DNA of 64,000 nt from Ochotona curzoniae (Eukaryota > Chordata > Mammalia > Lagomorpha > Ochotonidae). Positions within the stretch are counted from its first letter, which is position 1. Each line of letters begins with the position of its first letter. The stretch covers positions 7,572,501 through 7,636,500 of the forward strand of contig NW_024466607.1 in assembly GCF_017591425.1 (NCBI RefSeq). The letters run 5' to 3'. Made by a program: the position numbers and the translations under genes. This document shows, one piece after another, positions 1-9,200 of this stretch. Below the pieces are notes generated by a model that worked only from the letters and a program-made list of their open reading frames with translations, ran no database searches and was not told the origin of the DNA.

Positions 1-95
1 TGTAAGTGGAATATCCAGGACACAAACCAGCACCCATATGAAATGCTGGCACTCAAGGCAGAGGACTAGCTTGTTGAGCCACTGTGCCAGCCCCT
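1..95 (-). mobile_element. Lagomorph C-type SINE, partial at window edge
   Basis: The head of a reversed copy: ends TTGTTGAGCCACTGTGCCAG at 73-92. The rest lies before the window. Confidence 0.6.
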
Positions 96-165
96 GTCTT
101 CATATTTATGTCAGCAATATCATTCATAGTATCTCCTTTTTTTAATCCTATTTTAAATTCATTTT

Positions 166-492
166 GGGCCCGGCGGCGTGGCCTAGTGGCTAAAGTCCTC
201 GCCTTGAACATACCAGGATCCCATATGGGCACCAGTTCTAATCCCGGCAGCTCCACTTTCCCATCCAGCTCCCTGCTTGTGGCCTGGGAAAGCAGTCGAG
301 GAAGGACGGCCCAAGGCTTTGAGACCCTGCACCCGTGTGGGAGACCCGGAAGAGGTTCCTGGTTCCCGGCTTCGGATCAGCATAGTATCGGCCGTTGCGC
401 TCACTTGGAGAGTGAATCATCGGACGGAAGATCTTCCTCTCTGTCTCTCCTCCTCTCTGTATATCTGCCTTTCCAATAAAATAAAATTAAAA
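166..492 (+). mobile_element. Lagomorph C-type SINE, full length, young
   Basis: Starts GGGCCCGGCGGCGTGGCCTA and ends TCTGCCTTTCCAATAAAATA. A tRNA-like B box lies near GGCACCAGTTCTAATCCC. This copy and those at 49251 and 60027 are closest to a consensus and served as my reference for the others. Confidence 0.9.
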
Positions 493-540
493 TAAATCCA
501 AAAAATTCAAGTTTTATTTTTCTTGATTTCTCTCTTATTT

Positions 541-838
541 TTAAGGATTTATTTTATTTTGATTTGAAAGGCAGATTTACAGAGTTAAGGAAATGGAAAG
601 CATCTTCTATCCGTCAGGTCACTCCCTAAATGGCTGCAAGAGCCAGGAGCCAGGTCCTTACGAGCTTCCCGCATGGATGCAGGGACCCAACGCCCTGGGC
701 CGTTCTCTACTGCTTTCCCAGTTCATTAGCAGGAAGCTGGATTGGGAATAGAGTAGCCAGATCACAAACCAGTGCTCATATGGGATGCTGGCACTTGCAG
801 GTGGAGGATTACCCAATTGAGCCATTGTATCAACCCCG
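541..838 (-). mobile_element. C-type SINE, old
   Basis: Reversed tail AAGGATTTATTTTATTTT at the left, head CAATTGAGCCATTGTATC at the right. Confidence 0.7.
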
Positions 839-847
839 ATGATTCTT

Positions 848-1152
848 TTAAAAAGACATTTATTTATTTAAAAAGGAGAATTACAGAAAGAAGAGACAGT
901 GAGATCTTCTGTATGCCTACTCACTCCCTAAGTGACCACAATGTCCAGGTGTGGGCTAAGCTGAAACCATGAGCCTAGAGCCCCTCACACATCTCCCACA
1001 GGGGTAACAGGAGCCGCCGCCTTCCACTGCTTTTCTAGATCCGTTAGCAAGGAGCTGGGTTGGAGGCAGAGTAGCCAGGACTTGAGCTGGCGCCATGGGG
1101 GATGCTGACTTTACAGGCAACAGCTTTACCCACTATGCCACAACACTTGTCC
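848..1152 (-). mobile_element. C-type SINE, old
   Basis: Tail GACATTTATTTATTTAAAAA, head CACTATGCCACAACACTTGT. Confidence 0.7.
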
Positions 1153-1524
1153 TTACATGACCTGTCAAAGTCCCCCACTAGTAATATATTTAATATATTG
1201 GAGCTTACCTCTTCCTTTAGAGCTAATGTATGTTTCGCAGCATCAGATGCATAAACAAAGATTACACATATTTTTGTTGAATCAGTCCCTTGAGTATTGT
1301 ATAGTCTTTCCATTTTTAGTTTTTAAAATTTATTAATATAAAAGAACATATTTCATAGTTTTCCTTCCCCCTTCTCCCAATCTTTCTTTCCTCCTCCTTT
1401 AATCTTTGCAAAATGTAATTTCAATTCACTCTAATCAACAGGCAGAATGCAGCAGTAACTAATATTCAGCAAGGAAGACCGCGGTTCCACAGGAATTTAA
1501 ATAAGGACTCAGGTGGGTTTTTTA

Positions 1525-1839
1525 AAAAAAGATTTATTTACTTTTATTACAAAGATATATAGACAGAAGGAGAGACAAGGAGGAAGATCTTCCGTCCACT
1601 GATTTACTTCCCAAGTGAGCAACAGCTGATCCAAAGGCAGGAGCCAGGAGCTCTTCCGGGTCTCCCATACAGGTACAGTATCCCAAGGCTTTGGGTCGTC
1701 CTTCCTCGACTGCTTTCTCAGGCCACAAACAGAAAACTGGATGGGAAGTGCAGCTGCCAGGATTAGAACCAGTGCCCATATGGGATCCTGGTGTGTTCAA
1801 GGCAAGGACTTTAACTGCTAGGCCATGGCACCAGGCCCT
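1525..1839 (-). mobile_element. C-type SINE
   Basis: Tail AAAAAAAGATTTATTTACTT, head AGGCCATGGCACCAGGCCC. Abuts the ACAD9 remnants. Confidence 0.85.
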
Positions 1840-1999
1840 CAGGTGGGTTTTTAGCAAGTAGTAGTTGTCACAGACTGAGCATGGCCCAGAGGTGTGGGAA
1901 GGGATGCTGGGATGTGCACCATCGGCTGGTGGGTGGGTAGAAGAGGCTAAGGATTCTGGGGTCCCCAGCTAGTTCCTTCCAAAGCCCAGGGTCCCAGCC

Positions 2000-2082
2000 C
2001 AGAGCCCCCGACTCTATCTCGGCTACTTGCTCATGGTGGCTTGGCTCCTCCTCTGGGAAGGGGCTGGCTCCGCTGCCCCGGG
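2000..2082 (+). pseudogene. ACAD9: ACAD9 exon remnant preceding VFSSEA
   Basis: Base-level resemblance to the exon encoding the segment before VFSSEA (the part around MTYLTAGML and IEAAMVK), ending at a donor-like GGTAAGC at 2082-2088. Several indels destroy the frame. The acceptor of the next exon follows only 26 nt later, too short for a spliceable mammalian intron. A weaker piece just upstream (about 1875-1920) may be the preceding exon segment. Confidence 0.45.
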
Positions 2083-2108
2083 GTAAGCTCTCCCTGGGGC
2101 CCTGGCAG

Positions 2109-2167
2109 GTGTTCAGCTCGGAAGCCACCTGGCAGAGCATCAGCAAGGCCCTGCACGTCCTGGGGGG
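2109..2167 (+). pseudogene. ACAD9: ACAD9 exon remnant (VFSSEATWQSISKALHVLGG)
   Basis: After a GGCAG acceptor the frame reads VFSSEATWQ, then SISKALHVLGG, clearly ACAD9-like (from memory, human has VFSSEAAWQ, then CVSEALQILGG). The exon should end within the GGG run. There the donor dinucleotide is GC instead of GT, and reading on gives TGA at 2172-2174. Confidence 0.75.
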
Positions 2168-2711
2168 CTCCTGAGATGACCCACTCCGGGAGACCTCCCA
2201 GGCTGCTCTGTTCCCAGCCAGGCCCCGTGCATCCCAGCAGTCCTTGCTGTCTCAGTGGACAGACCTGGTGAAGGCACCTGGGAGCAATGGCCACTCCCCC
2301 CATGGACTGCTGGCTGCAGCCCTGCAGGCCAGGAGGGTCAGGGTGACAGGCAGGGAGCCCAGAGGCCATGGTCAGAAGGGCGCAGAGCCTCTCAGTGTCT
2401 GGGATAGGCTCAGTGCCCCGTGCTTCTGCCTGGAGCTCCCAGCTCCCAGCACCTCTCCTGTAGGAGCCTAGTGGTCCATGGTGCCAGCTTGGCTGCAGGG
2501 GGCCGTCTTCAGTCCCCAGTGCTCGCATTTGGCCTGGGCCCTTTCTGGCCTGCAGTGTGATGATGCACAGTGGGTGACGGCGTGGGGGCATGGGCAGGGC
2601 AGCGGCTGCTCTGGGGAGACAGGTGTCACCCCGGAGCCAGGGAGAGTCTCCCCAGCAGTGGCTTGCCTCTAGTGTCATGGTTCCTCCCCAGGCAGGGAAT
2701 GCTGATTCCAG

Positions 2712-2762
2712 GCTTGGGATCTCGGAGGGTAGGGACACCTGCAAGGCTGGTCATGAACGGAG
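2712..2762 (+). pseudogene. ACAD9: ACAD9 exon remnant (expected LGYTRDYPYER...IFE)
   Basis: Begins after TTCCAG with GCTTGGG and ends at GAG|GTGGGT, as expected for the exon between VFSSEA... and GTNEIL... The piece is 51 nt where about 69 are expected. The frame entering at the 5' end is not the one needed at the 3' junction, so it is frameshifted. The 3'-joined frame contains TAG and TGA. Confidence 0.55.
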
Positions 2763-2922
2763 GTGGGTCCCATGGGAGGCCGTGGCTGTGTGGCCAGCCG
2801 CCCGCCCCGGCCCGTGTTCCTGAGCCCTGCTCCCCACCCTGCTCCAGTGCATTTGGTCCTGTTGCAATGTCACCCCCTGTGCCCCAGGGGGCAGCTTCTG
2901 ACCCTCACATTGCTGGCCACAG

Positions 2923-3006
2923 GGAACCAATGAGATTCTGCGGCTGTACATCGCCCTCACTGGACTGCAGCACGCTGGGCGCATCCTAACCGCGAGGGTC
3001 AAGTAG
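2923..3006 (+). pseudogene. ACAD9: ACAD9 exon remnant ([19 protein letters not shown]...) ending in TAG
   Basis: The best-preserved piece: after GGCCACAG it reads [19 protein letters not shown], then RILTARVK, then TAG at 3004-3006, followed directly by GTGCCA. Human, as I recall it, has RILTTRIHELKQ here. The copy has therefore lost about 9 nt and its last codon CAG has become TAG. Confidence 0.8.
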
Positions 3007-3576
3007 GTGCCATTCCCTCTGGAGCTCGGGTACACCTGCCCAGCAGAAGCCCACCTGGACACAAGGCAGGGACGAGACACCGTCTCCTGTGCTCACTCGT
3101 GGGGTAGTTATATCCTGGACTACCCTTAAGTCATGCATCAGAGCCTGGCCCTGCCCTGGGATGGAGGCGAGGTGCCGGCTGTCCTGGGAAGCCCTCATCG
3201 TCCAGATGTTGGAGTGAGACTGCCCTCCAGACCCTGGGAATCCCATCCTTCCCTCCCCCAGCAGTGCCTGTGTCCCACACTGGGGAGCTGGGTTCTCAGG
3301 AGGGGGTGGTGCCCCTTAGGCAGGGTGCCAGCCCTGAGCCCACCATTGACGGGGGGTCTGTCCTGTGTCCGACCCTTCTGCTCTTGCCTAGGAGCAGAAA
3401 TCGCTGCTGGCAACCAGGCATGGGCGCTCACAGCATTTGGCCGACTTCTTAGCCATGAAGCTGGCTGTGCCCTGCACCCTGTAAGAGAGCAGATGGAGGA
3501 CCCTGGAGGTGGCCCTTCTCTGCCAGCCTGTAGCCAGGCTTCTGAGGGGCCATCAGCACACATCGGGGTGCGGGAC

Positions 3577-3715
3577 TGTGGACTTTGTGCTCTGAGCAGT
3601 CACACAGACCACTGGCTGGAGACCTCGAAACTCCCCCTCAGCTAACTGTGGACCTAGAGTTGATGGGCAGTCCTGGGGTCCTGCATCCTGGTCTCAAAGG
3701 ATAAGTGGCCCAGCA
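3577..3715 (+). pseudogene. ACAD9: ACAD9 exon remnant (expected AKVSTVMDTVGRR...RTVDLGLTGN)
   Basis: Base-level match to the exon encoding the stretch around VMDTVGRRL and RTVDLGLTG. The clearest part is AACTGTGGACCTAG at 3644-3657 followed by GGTCCTGCATCCTGGTCT at 3677-3694. No frame is open throughout. A possible donor is CAG|GTGCAT near 3715. Confidence 0.55.
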
Positions 3716-3761
3716 GGTGCATCACGGGCCAGGAGTGTGAGTACAGTCCCATCTCCTGCAG

Positions 3762-3813
3762 GGAGAACATGCTGTGCTTTGCTGGACATCCACAAGGCTG
3801 TTGTTCAGCTTAG
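3762..3813 (+). pseudogene. ACAD9: ACAD9 exon remnant (expected [20 protein letters not shown])
   Basis: Between TCTCCTGCAG and GTGAGCC there is an exon-sized piece starting GGAGAACA with TGCTTTG, which aligns with ENTYCFG. The rest is scrambled by small indels, and TAG abuts the donor where AAG is expected. Confidence 0.5.
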
Positions 3814-4547
3814 GTGAGCCTTGTGGGACTGCTCAGTCACCAGCCCCTGGACCAGTCAGGAAGCAGAAACCTGGATTCCCTGGGGGTCAGGTAGGGTGGG
3901 GAACACACTGGCTGTGTCTGCAGGGCCAGGGGAACCCCACCTGGGCTAAGTCCAGGAGCCCTCCGTGGGGTACACCCAGTCCCAACCTCTGGGGAAGACA
4001 GGAGGGGAAAGGCAGTGCAGGGACTGAGCCACTGTGGCCCCGGGCCCCCCAGGAGCAGTGTGGGGCCTGAATTCTCTGGCCGGCCAGCACAGCAGGCCAG
4101 CCCTCTGCACCGGACACGGGAACCACGATGCTCAGGGATGTCCCACGAGCACTTTAATGCAGTTGAGGGTGGGAAGGAAGGGGGGGTCCCTGGTTGCTGT
4201 GGCCCTGCAGGGGGCCCCGGGAGGCAGAGACAACGGGAGTCAAGGCTTTGATGTCCAGTGCTGGTGCCTGGGAGGGCGAGGCCCGGGCTGCGGCATGCGG
4301 GGAAGCCGGGCAGGTGCTTGGGGCTGCCGAGGGCCTCTGCTGCTCCGGTTCATCTCCTGCCTGAGAGAAGTGGGGGTTAGCGACAGGGGCCCAAGCTCAG
4401 ACACTAAGCAACCTGCTCAGTGTTTGCACTGGGGCTGGATTATAACCCCAGACTGGGCTGCTGGGCCAGGCTGCCCTGCGTGGCTGACAGGCTGTAGTGA
4501 AGGGGTCGGGTTCTCAGCATCACCCGTGCCCACCTCGGTTCCGGCAG

Positions 4548-4620
4548 GTCCTGTTGGCCAACATGTTCTGTGTGGAAGCTCATCTCCAGAACCTCGCCAG
4601 CCTGTCTCAGCTGGACAAGC
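4548..4620 (+). pseudogene. ACAD9: ACAD9 penultimate exon remnant (VLLANMFCVEAHLQN...)
   Basis: After TTCCGGCAG the frame reads VLLANMFCVEAHLQN, then LASLSQLDK, very close to human ACAD9 and uninterrupted. At its 3' edge the sequence is AAGC|ATGAGT. A G-to-A change would have destroyed a GTGAGT donor. The final exon (coding the C-terminus after LSQLDK) was not found in 4621-5772. Confidence 0.78.
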
Positions 4621-5772
4621 ATGAGTGGGCAGCCACAGGGGAGAGGGCCCCACTCCGGGAGGGCGGGGTGGCAGCCGTCCCTGGGATCCGGGTCAGCCTG
4701 GGTTCATGGCAGCAGCGCCTGCCTGGCAGGGCACACACTGATGGGTCTGACCCCTCCCCGGAGCAGTTGTGGGTGGAGCAGAGGTGCCCACCCATAGCCG
4801 CTTGTGTGTGCTGGCCCTGCTGGGCAGGCCTGGCCGTGTCCTTGTGTCTGCCAGGGGTGTGTGGAGGAGGGTTTGGTGACACTGCACAGGCTCTGGAGAG
4901 AACATTTGCTCTGCTCCTCAGCCACTGCCCGGCTCTGCCTGCCTCAGGCTTGGGCCTTCCGTTTGTGGTGTCCCTCCTTCTTGCCAGCCCCATAGTGGAC
5001 TGTGCAGCTCCCAGTCCCCTCCTGACCCCCGAGTCCTGTGGGCTGGGGGTGCTGGATCAGCGTCCTTGCAGAGGCCCCTCTGGGCCGGGCCTGGTGTGGG
5101 TGTCAGAGCAGCACAGGAGGTGGCCCTGTGGCACTCTCCGAGGTTAGTCCACAGAACAGCGTGGGCAGGAGGGGAAATACCGTTCCAAAGGCCCTGTGCG
5201 CATGCTTGGGGGCGTGGACTGCTGCCTCCCTCTGGCCACGGTGTGGATGGGTCTCCCTTTCTCTCCTGCAGTGTTTCTTCAATGTGGCAAAATAACCATG
5301 TTTCTGTCCATGAATTCCTGGGAGCTGGCACTAGGAGCCTGCCAGTGGGGCCCATAAGAGAGCCCTGGCACCCCTGGGTGGGCAGCAGCCAGCTGGAGCC
5401 TCAGCATGTCCCGGGCCAGCTGGACGAGGAGGGGCACCGGAGGCAGGCAAGGACTGGACCCCTGCTTACGTATCTCGTGTTGCTTTCTAGGAAGAACACT
5501 CTGGCCAGCCTTGGGGCTGAAACTCACTCCACATCTCAGAGTTCTCACCCATTAGCCTACCTCCGTGGGCTCTGTCAGCCTGCGAACGAACCACCAGAGT
5601 GGAAGAAGGGGGACCCGTTCCTTCCTGGAGAAGCAGCAGTGTCAGGAGATGGAGGGGTGCAGGAAGATCCCCATGAGGCCCAGGGATGCAGAGGCCAGCC
5701 AAGGACCACAGCATCATGTCTCACTGTCCCTATAACCCCCTGACTTGATGGGCAGATGCCTGACCTGGCATC

Positions 5773-6282
5773 TCAGCTGAGTGACAGGTGCAGCTCTCCT
5801 GAGCCCCCCCCCCGGACCCCACCTTGAGTTCTCAGCACAGCAAATCCAGACACCACTATACACACACGGCACAAAGTCCCTGGCAGCAGCAGCAGAAGCT
5901 CCAAGGGGCTAGGCCCACCTGTCACAGGCCCCAGTGCTACAGGTGGGGGCAGCTGGAAGAAGGGCGGTGGCTTCTTGTACAGGTCAAAGTCTAGGTGGCG
6001 CTGGTCCCAGCTCCATCTCTCTCGATCCAACACGGGCTTCAGCACGTTGGCGAACAGCGCGTTCTCCATCCACTCCTCGTCCAGCTCTCTGATGGGGGGC
6101 AGCCTGAGGCTCTCGGCTTGGCCAGTGCTGCCGCTCCGCAGGCCTGTCACCTGGAAGCCACTGGCCGTGAGCCAGGCCTGGCGGGACCGCTGCTCGGCTT
6201 GCTTCTTCTCCTCCTCCGAGTCCTGAGGCTCCACCGTGGCTGACAGGTAATTCTGGGAGTAAGTGAACCTCCTTCCTGGCTC
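5773..6282 (-). CDS. CFAP92: CFAP92 last coding exon 13 (aa 974-1142)
   Basis: Acceptor TGTTTGCAG|GAG, reads EPGRRFTYSQNYLSATVEPQ, then RELDEEWMENALFANVLKPV, WSWDQRHLDFDLYKKPPPFF and on to TGA ending at 5773. The last about 45 residues are Gly/Leu-rich with little family character, so the C-terminal end may be a lineage-specific extension past an older stop. No AATAAA was noticed just downstream. Confidence 0.85.
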   Translation of the reverse strand, partial: EPGRRFTYSQNYLSATVEPQDSEEEKKQAEQRSRQAWLTASGFQVTGLRSGSTGQAESLRLPPIRELDEEWMENALFANVLKPVLDRERWSWDQRHLDFDLYKKPPPFFQLPPPVALGPVTGGPSPLELLLLLPGTLCRVCIVVSGFAVLRTQGGVRGGGSGELHLSLS

Positions 6283-9200
6283 CTGCAAACACGGGCAAAC
6301 AGATCCACTTGGAAGGGCTGGCGGCCATGGGGATTGCAGGTGGGGTCAGAAGAGCTAGGGCGCAGTGTGAACTGTGCGATGACCCGTAAGGGGCCTCTTG
6401 CTTTCAGTGGAGCACCCGCTGGCTGTAAGGCTTCGCAGCTGTCTCTGGCCGTGGACAGCCAAGCATAGACACGCAGTCCCTTTGGTCACCCTTGGGTGCT
6501 GTCCCCAGTGCCGGACCCAGCCTGTTCCCAGGGTGCCTGCCTTGCCTCTGCACATCTGAGTCCTAGGAGAGGACGGAGCTTGCCAGACATGCCACCCGCC
6601 AGTGTCCCGTCTCTCACCTTGGCCATCTCCTTGTACAGCTCCTTCTTGGCAAGCTGGGCAGAGTTCAGGGTCTGAGTGCTGTAGTTGTAGACAGCCTGGT
6701 TGGCCGGAGCAGAAATTCTGATCACCTTCACTGCCGACTTTGGGGGCCTCCTGCCGGCTTGGCGAACTTCCTGGATGTTTTTCTGCGGAAAGAGACCCCA
6801 GTCCTTACCTGTGCTGGTCCCCGCCACTTCACCTGGCAGCTCTGGTGCAGGGAGCTGGGGCACAGCTGCAGAATGGGCACTGATGGGCACTGAATCCTGG
6901 TGCTGTGCATCACCCTAGGGCCTCGCCCAAGGTCCCTGCTGTTGGAGCTCACGGCACAGGCCCCATCCTTCCTTTCAGCTGCTAGAGACCCCCAGCTAGG
7001 AGGCCAGCGAGGCAGAGGCTTTCTTGGGGCTCTGCCTCTGAGGAGGAACTCGCACAGTTCCCCCCTCAACCCCACCTTGAGAGAGAGAGCGCCACTTGGG
7101 AAGCCAGAAGCCCCAGTCAATCCCCACCCCAGCAGAGCAAGTCTGACCCATGCACCCAAGCCCGTGTCCCACGCCTGCAGGGGCTGGAAGAGCAGGGGGT
7201 CCTGATCCATGGGGGCACTTGGTCCCTGCATTGGAGGCCCAGTGCCTCCACCTTTGTCCTCCCAATGCTGCTGGGAACAAGGATGAGAGCCCCACTGCCA
7301 CTTTCATAGCAGGGAGCCTGCAGCCTGGCAGATGGAAAGATGTGACCACTGGCAGAGGATTAGGGACACTGGGCAACTGCATGCCAACAAATCGGAAAAT
7401 GTAGACGTTCCTGGACACACAGAACGTACCACGAAGACCGAAAACCTGAACCAGTCCGCCCTGGGTAACGAGACTGAATTGGCACTGAAAGTGCCCCAGC
7501 AGAGCAGGACTCAGGCCTGAGGGTCTCGTTGTGGGGTCCCCGCCCCAAGTTCCACTGAAGAACTGACACCAATGCTTCAACAGTCCCAGAAATCCAACAT
7601 GAGGCAACCTTTCCAAACTCGTCTTTCTGCAAGGTCAGCATTACAGTGCCATAATCAGACAAGGACACACACACACAGAGTCAGCATTACAGTGCCAGAA
7701 CCAGACAAGGACACACACACACACACACACGATCAGCATTACAGTGCCATAATCAGACAAGGACACACACACACACACAGTCAGCATTACAGTGCCATAA
7801 TCAGACAAGGGGACACACACACATACACACACACACACACACGGTCAGCATTACAGTGCCATAATCAGACAAGGACACACACACACACACAGTCAGCATT
7901 ACAGTGCCAGAACCAGACAAGGACACACACACACACACACACGGTCAGCATTACAGTGCCATAACCAGACAAGGGGACACACACACACGGTCAGCATTAC
8001 AGTGCCAGAACCAGACAAGGACACACACACCCACACACACACACACACATACACCCCTGTGACTGCAGCAAAACTTCTCAAGGAAGTACCAGCTCAATTT
8101 AGCAGTGTATTAAAAATATTCCTCCCAGGATCAGGTGGGATTTATCCTAGGGCTGCAAGGGACAGCTCACCATATGGAAATAAACTATGTAAAACAAGGT
8201 ATTAAAAAATAAAGGTATTAGCAGAATAAAGGATAAAATGAAGAGATGTTAAAAAAAAAAGCTCTAGAAAATAACCAACACCCACTCCTGATTAAATCCT
8301 GAGTAATGTTTATATAGAAGGGCCTTATACCAACAAAATAAAGGCTGCATGCGACAGACCCACAGCTTTTCATGGGGGGAAATCAAAGCATTTTGTCTAA
8401 GTTCTGGCACTACAAAAAGACCTAACACTCCGGGCCGTACTGAGGTGTAGCACGCTAAGCCGCTGTCTGCGGTGTGGGCATCCCATGCAGGCACCACACA
8501 GTCACGGCTGTGCCACTTCTAATCCAGCTCCCTGCTGCTGCGCCTGGGGAAGAAGCAGAGGACGGCCCAGGTTCTTGAGCCTCTTTACCCGCGTGAGACC
8601 CAGAAGCAGCTCTGGGCTTCCACCTGACATCACGGTCATTTGGAGAATGAAACAGCAGATAGAAGGTTCTCTCCCTCTACACTTCTGTGCAAATAAATCC
8701 ATCTGAAAAGAAAAGGAGCGTGAACTCTCATGGCTTTAACTGAAATGTGATAGAAATCTCTGCACCACAACAATTAGGCGAGAGAAAAGGCACAAAAAGG
8801 TGCCATAATCCCCCTGCTGGCAGATGTTGGTATTGCAGGAAGAGGCTTAATCCCTATGCTACACTATCAGCCCTGAAAGAACTACTTTTTATTATTTTTA
8901 AAAGATGTATTTATTTAAAAGGCAGAGTTAAAGAGACAGGGATGTGCTCTGTACAAGGGTTCACTCTGTACAAGACTGCAATGGCCAGAGTTGTGCCAGA
9001 CTGATGCCAGGAACCTGGGGCTTCATCTGGGGGTGTCATGTAGGCTCAGGGGTCCACACACTTTGGCCATCTGCCGCTGCCTTTCCAGGCACGTTAGCAA
9101 GGACCTGGACTAGAGGTAGCGCATCGAGGATTCAAACCGGTGCCCGAATGGGACGTCAGGGAAGCAGGCATTGGCTGAACCCATACCAGCACAGCGCCAG

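Larger units (their letters stand above)
1..1870. other. Non-coding flank, SINE-rich
   Basis: Holds the 3' part of a - strand SINE (1-95), one + strand and three - strand SINE copies, and an AT-rich piece (1180-1520). No ACAD9 exon earlier than the one near 1.9 kb was recognised. Confidence 0.7.
1875..4620 (+). pseudogene. ACAD9: Decayed 3' half of ACAD9 (acyl-CoA dehydrogenase family member 9)
   Basis: ACAD9 is a mitochondrial flavoprotein needed for respiratory complex I assembly and active on long-chain acyl-CoAs. At least six pieces of its C-terminal half occur here in the correct order and strand. The two best are [19 protein letters not shown] (from 2923) and VLLANMFCVEAHLQNLASL (from 4548). 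The others are recognisable only at base level against my memory of the human gene. The copy is broken: a stop at the end of the 2923 exon, frame loss and an internal deletion in the 2712 exon, a 26-nt 'intron' at 2083-2108, a lost donor after the last piece, and no recognisable terminal exon before CFAP92. Its place next to reversed CFAP92 matches the human order, so this is the syntenic locus or an adjacent duplicate. Whether an intact copy exists elsewhere cannot be seen here. Confidence 0.75.

Noticed and set aside
200..250. tRNA-like A and B boxes
   Set aside because: They belong to the tRNA-derived SINE head; no intact tRNA fold or anticodon arm was seen in any copy.
4621..5772. Terminal ACAD9 exon (C-terminus after LSQLDK)
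   Set aside because: Searched by eye; short resemblances such as GTGCCCACCC near 4780 are too weak to call.
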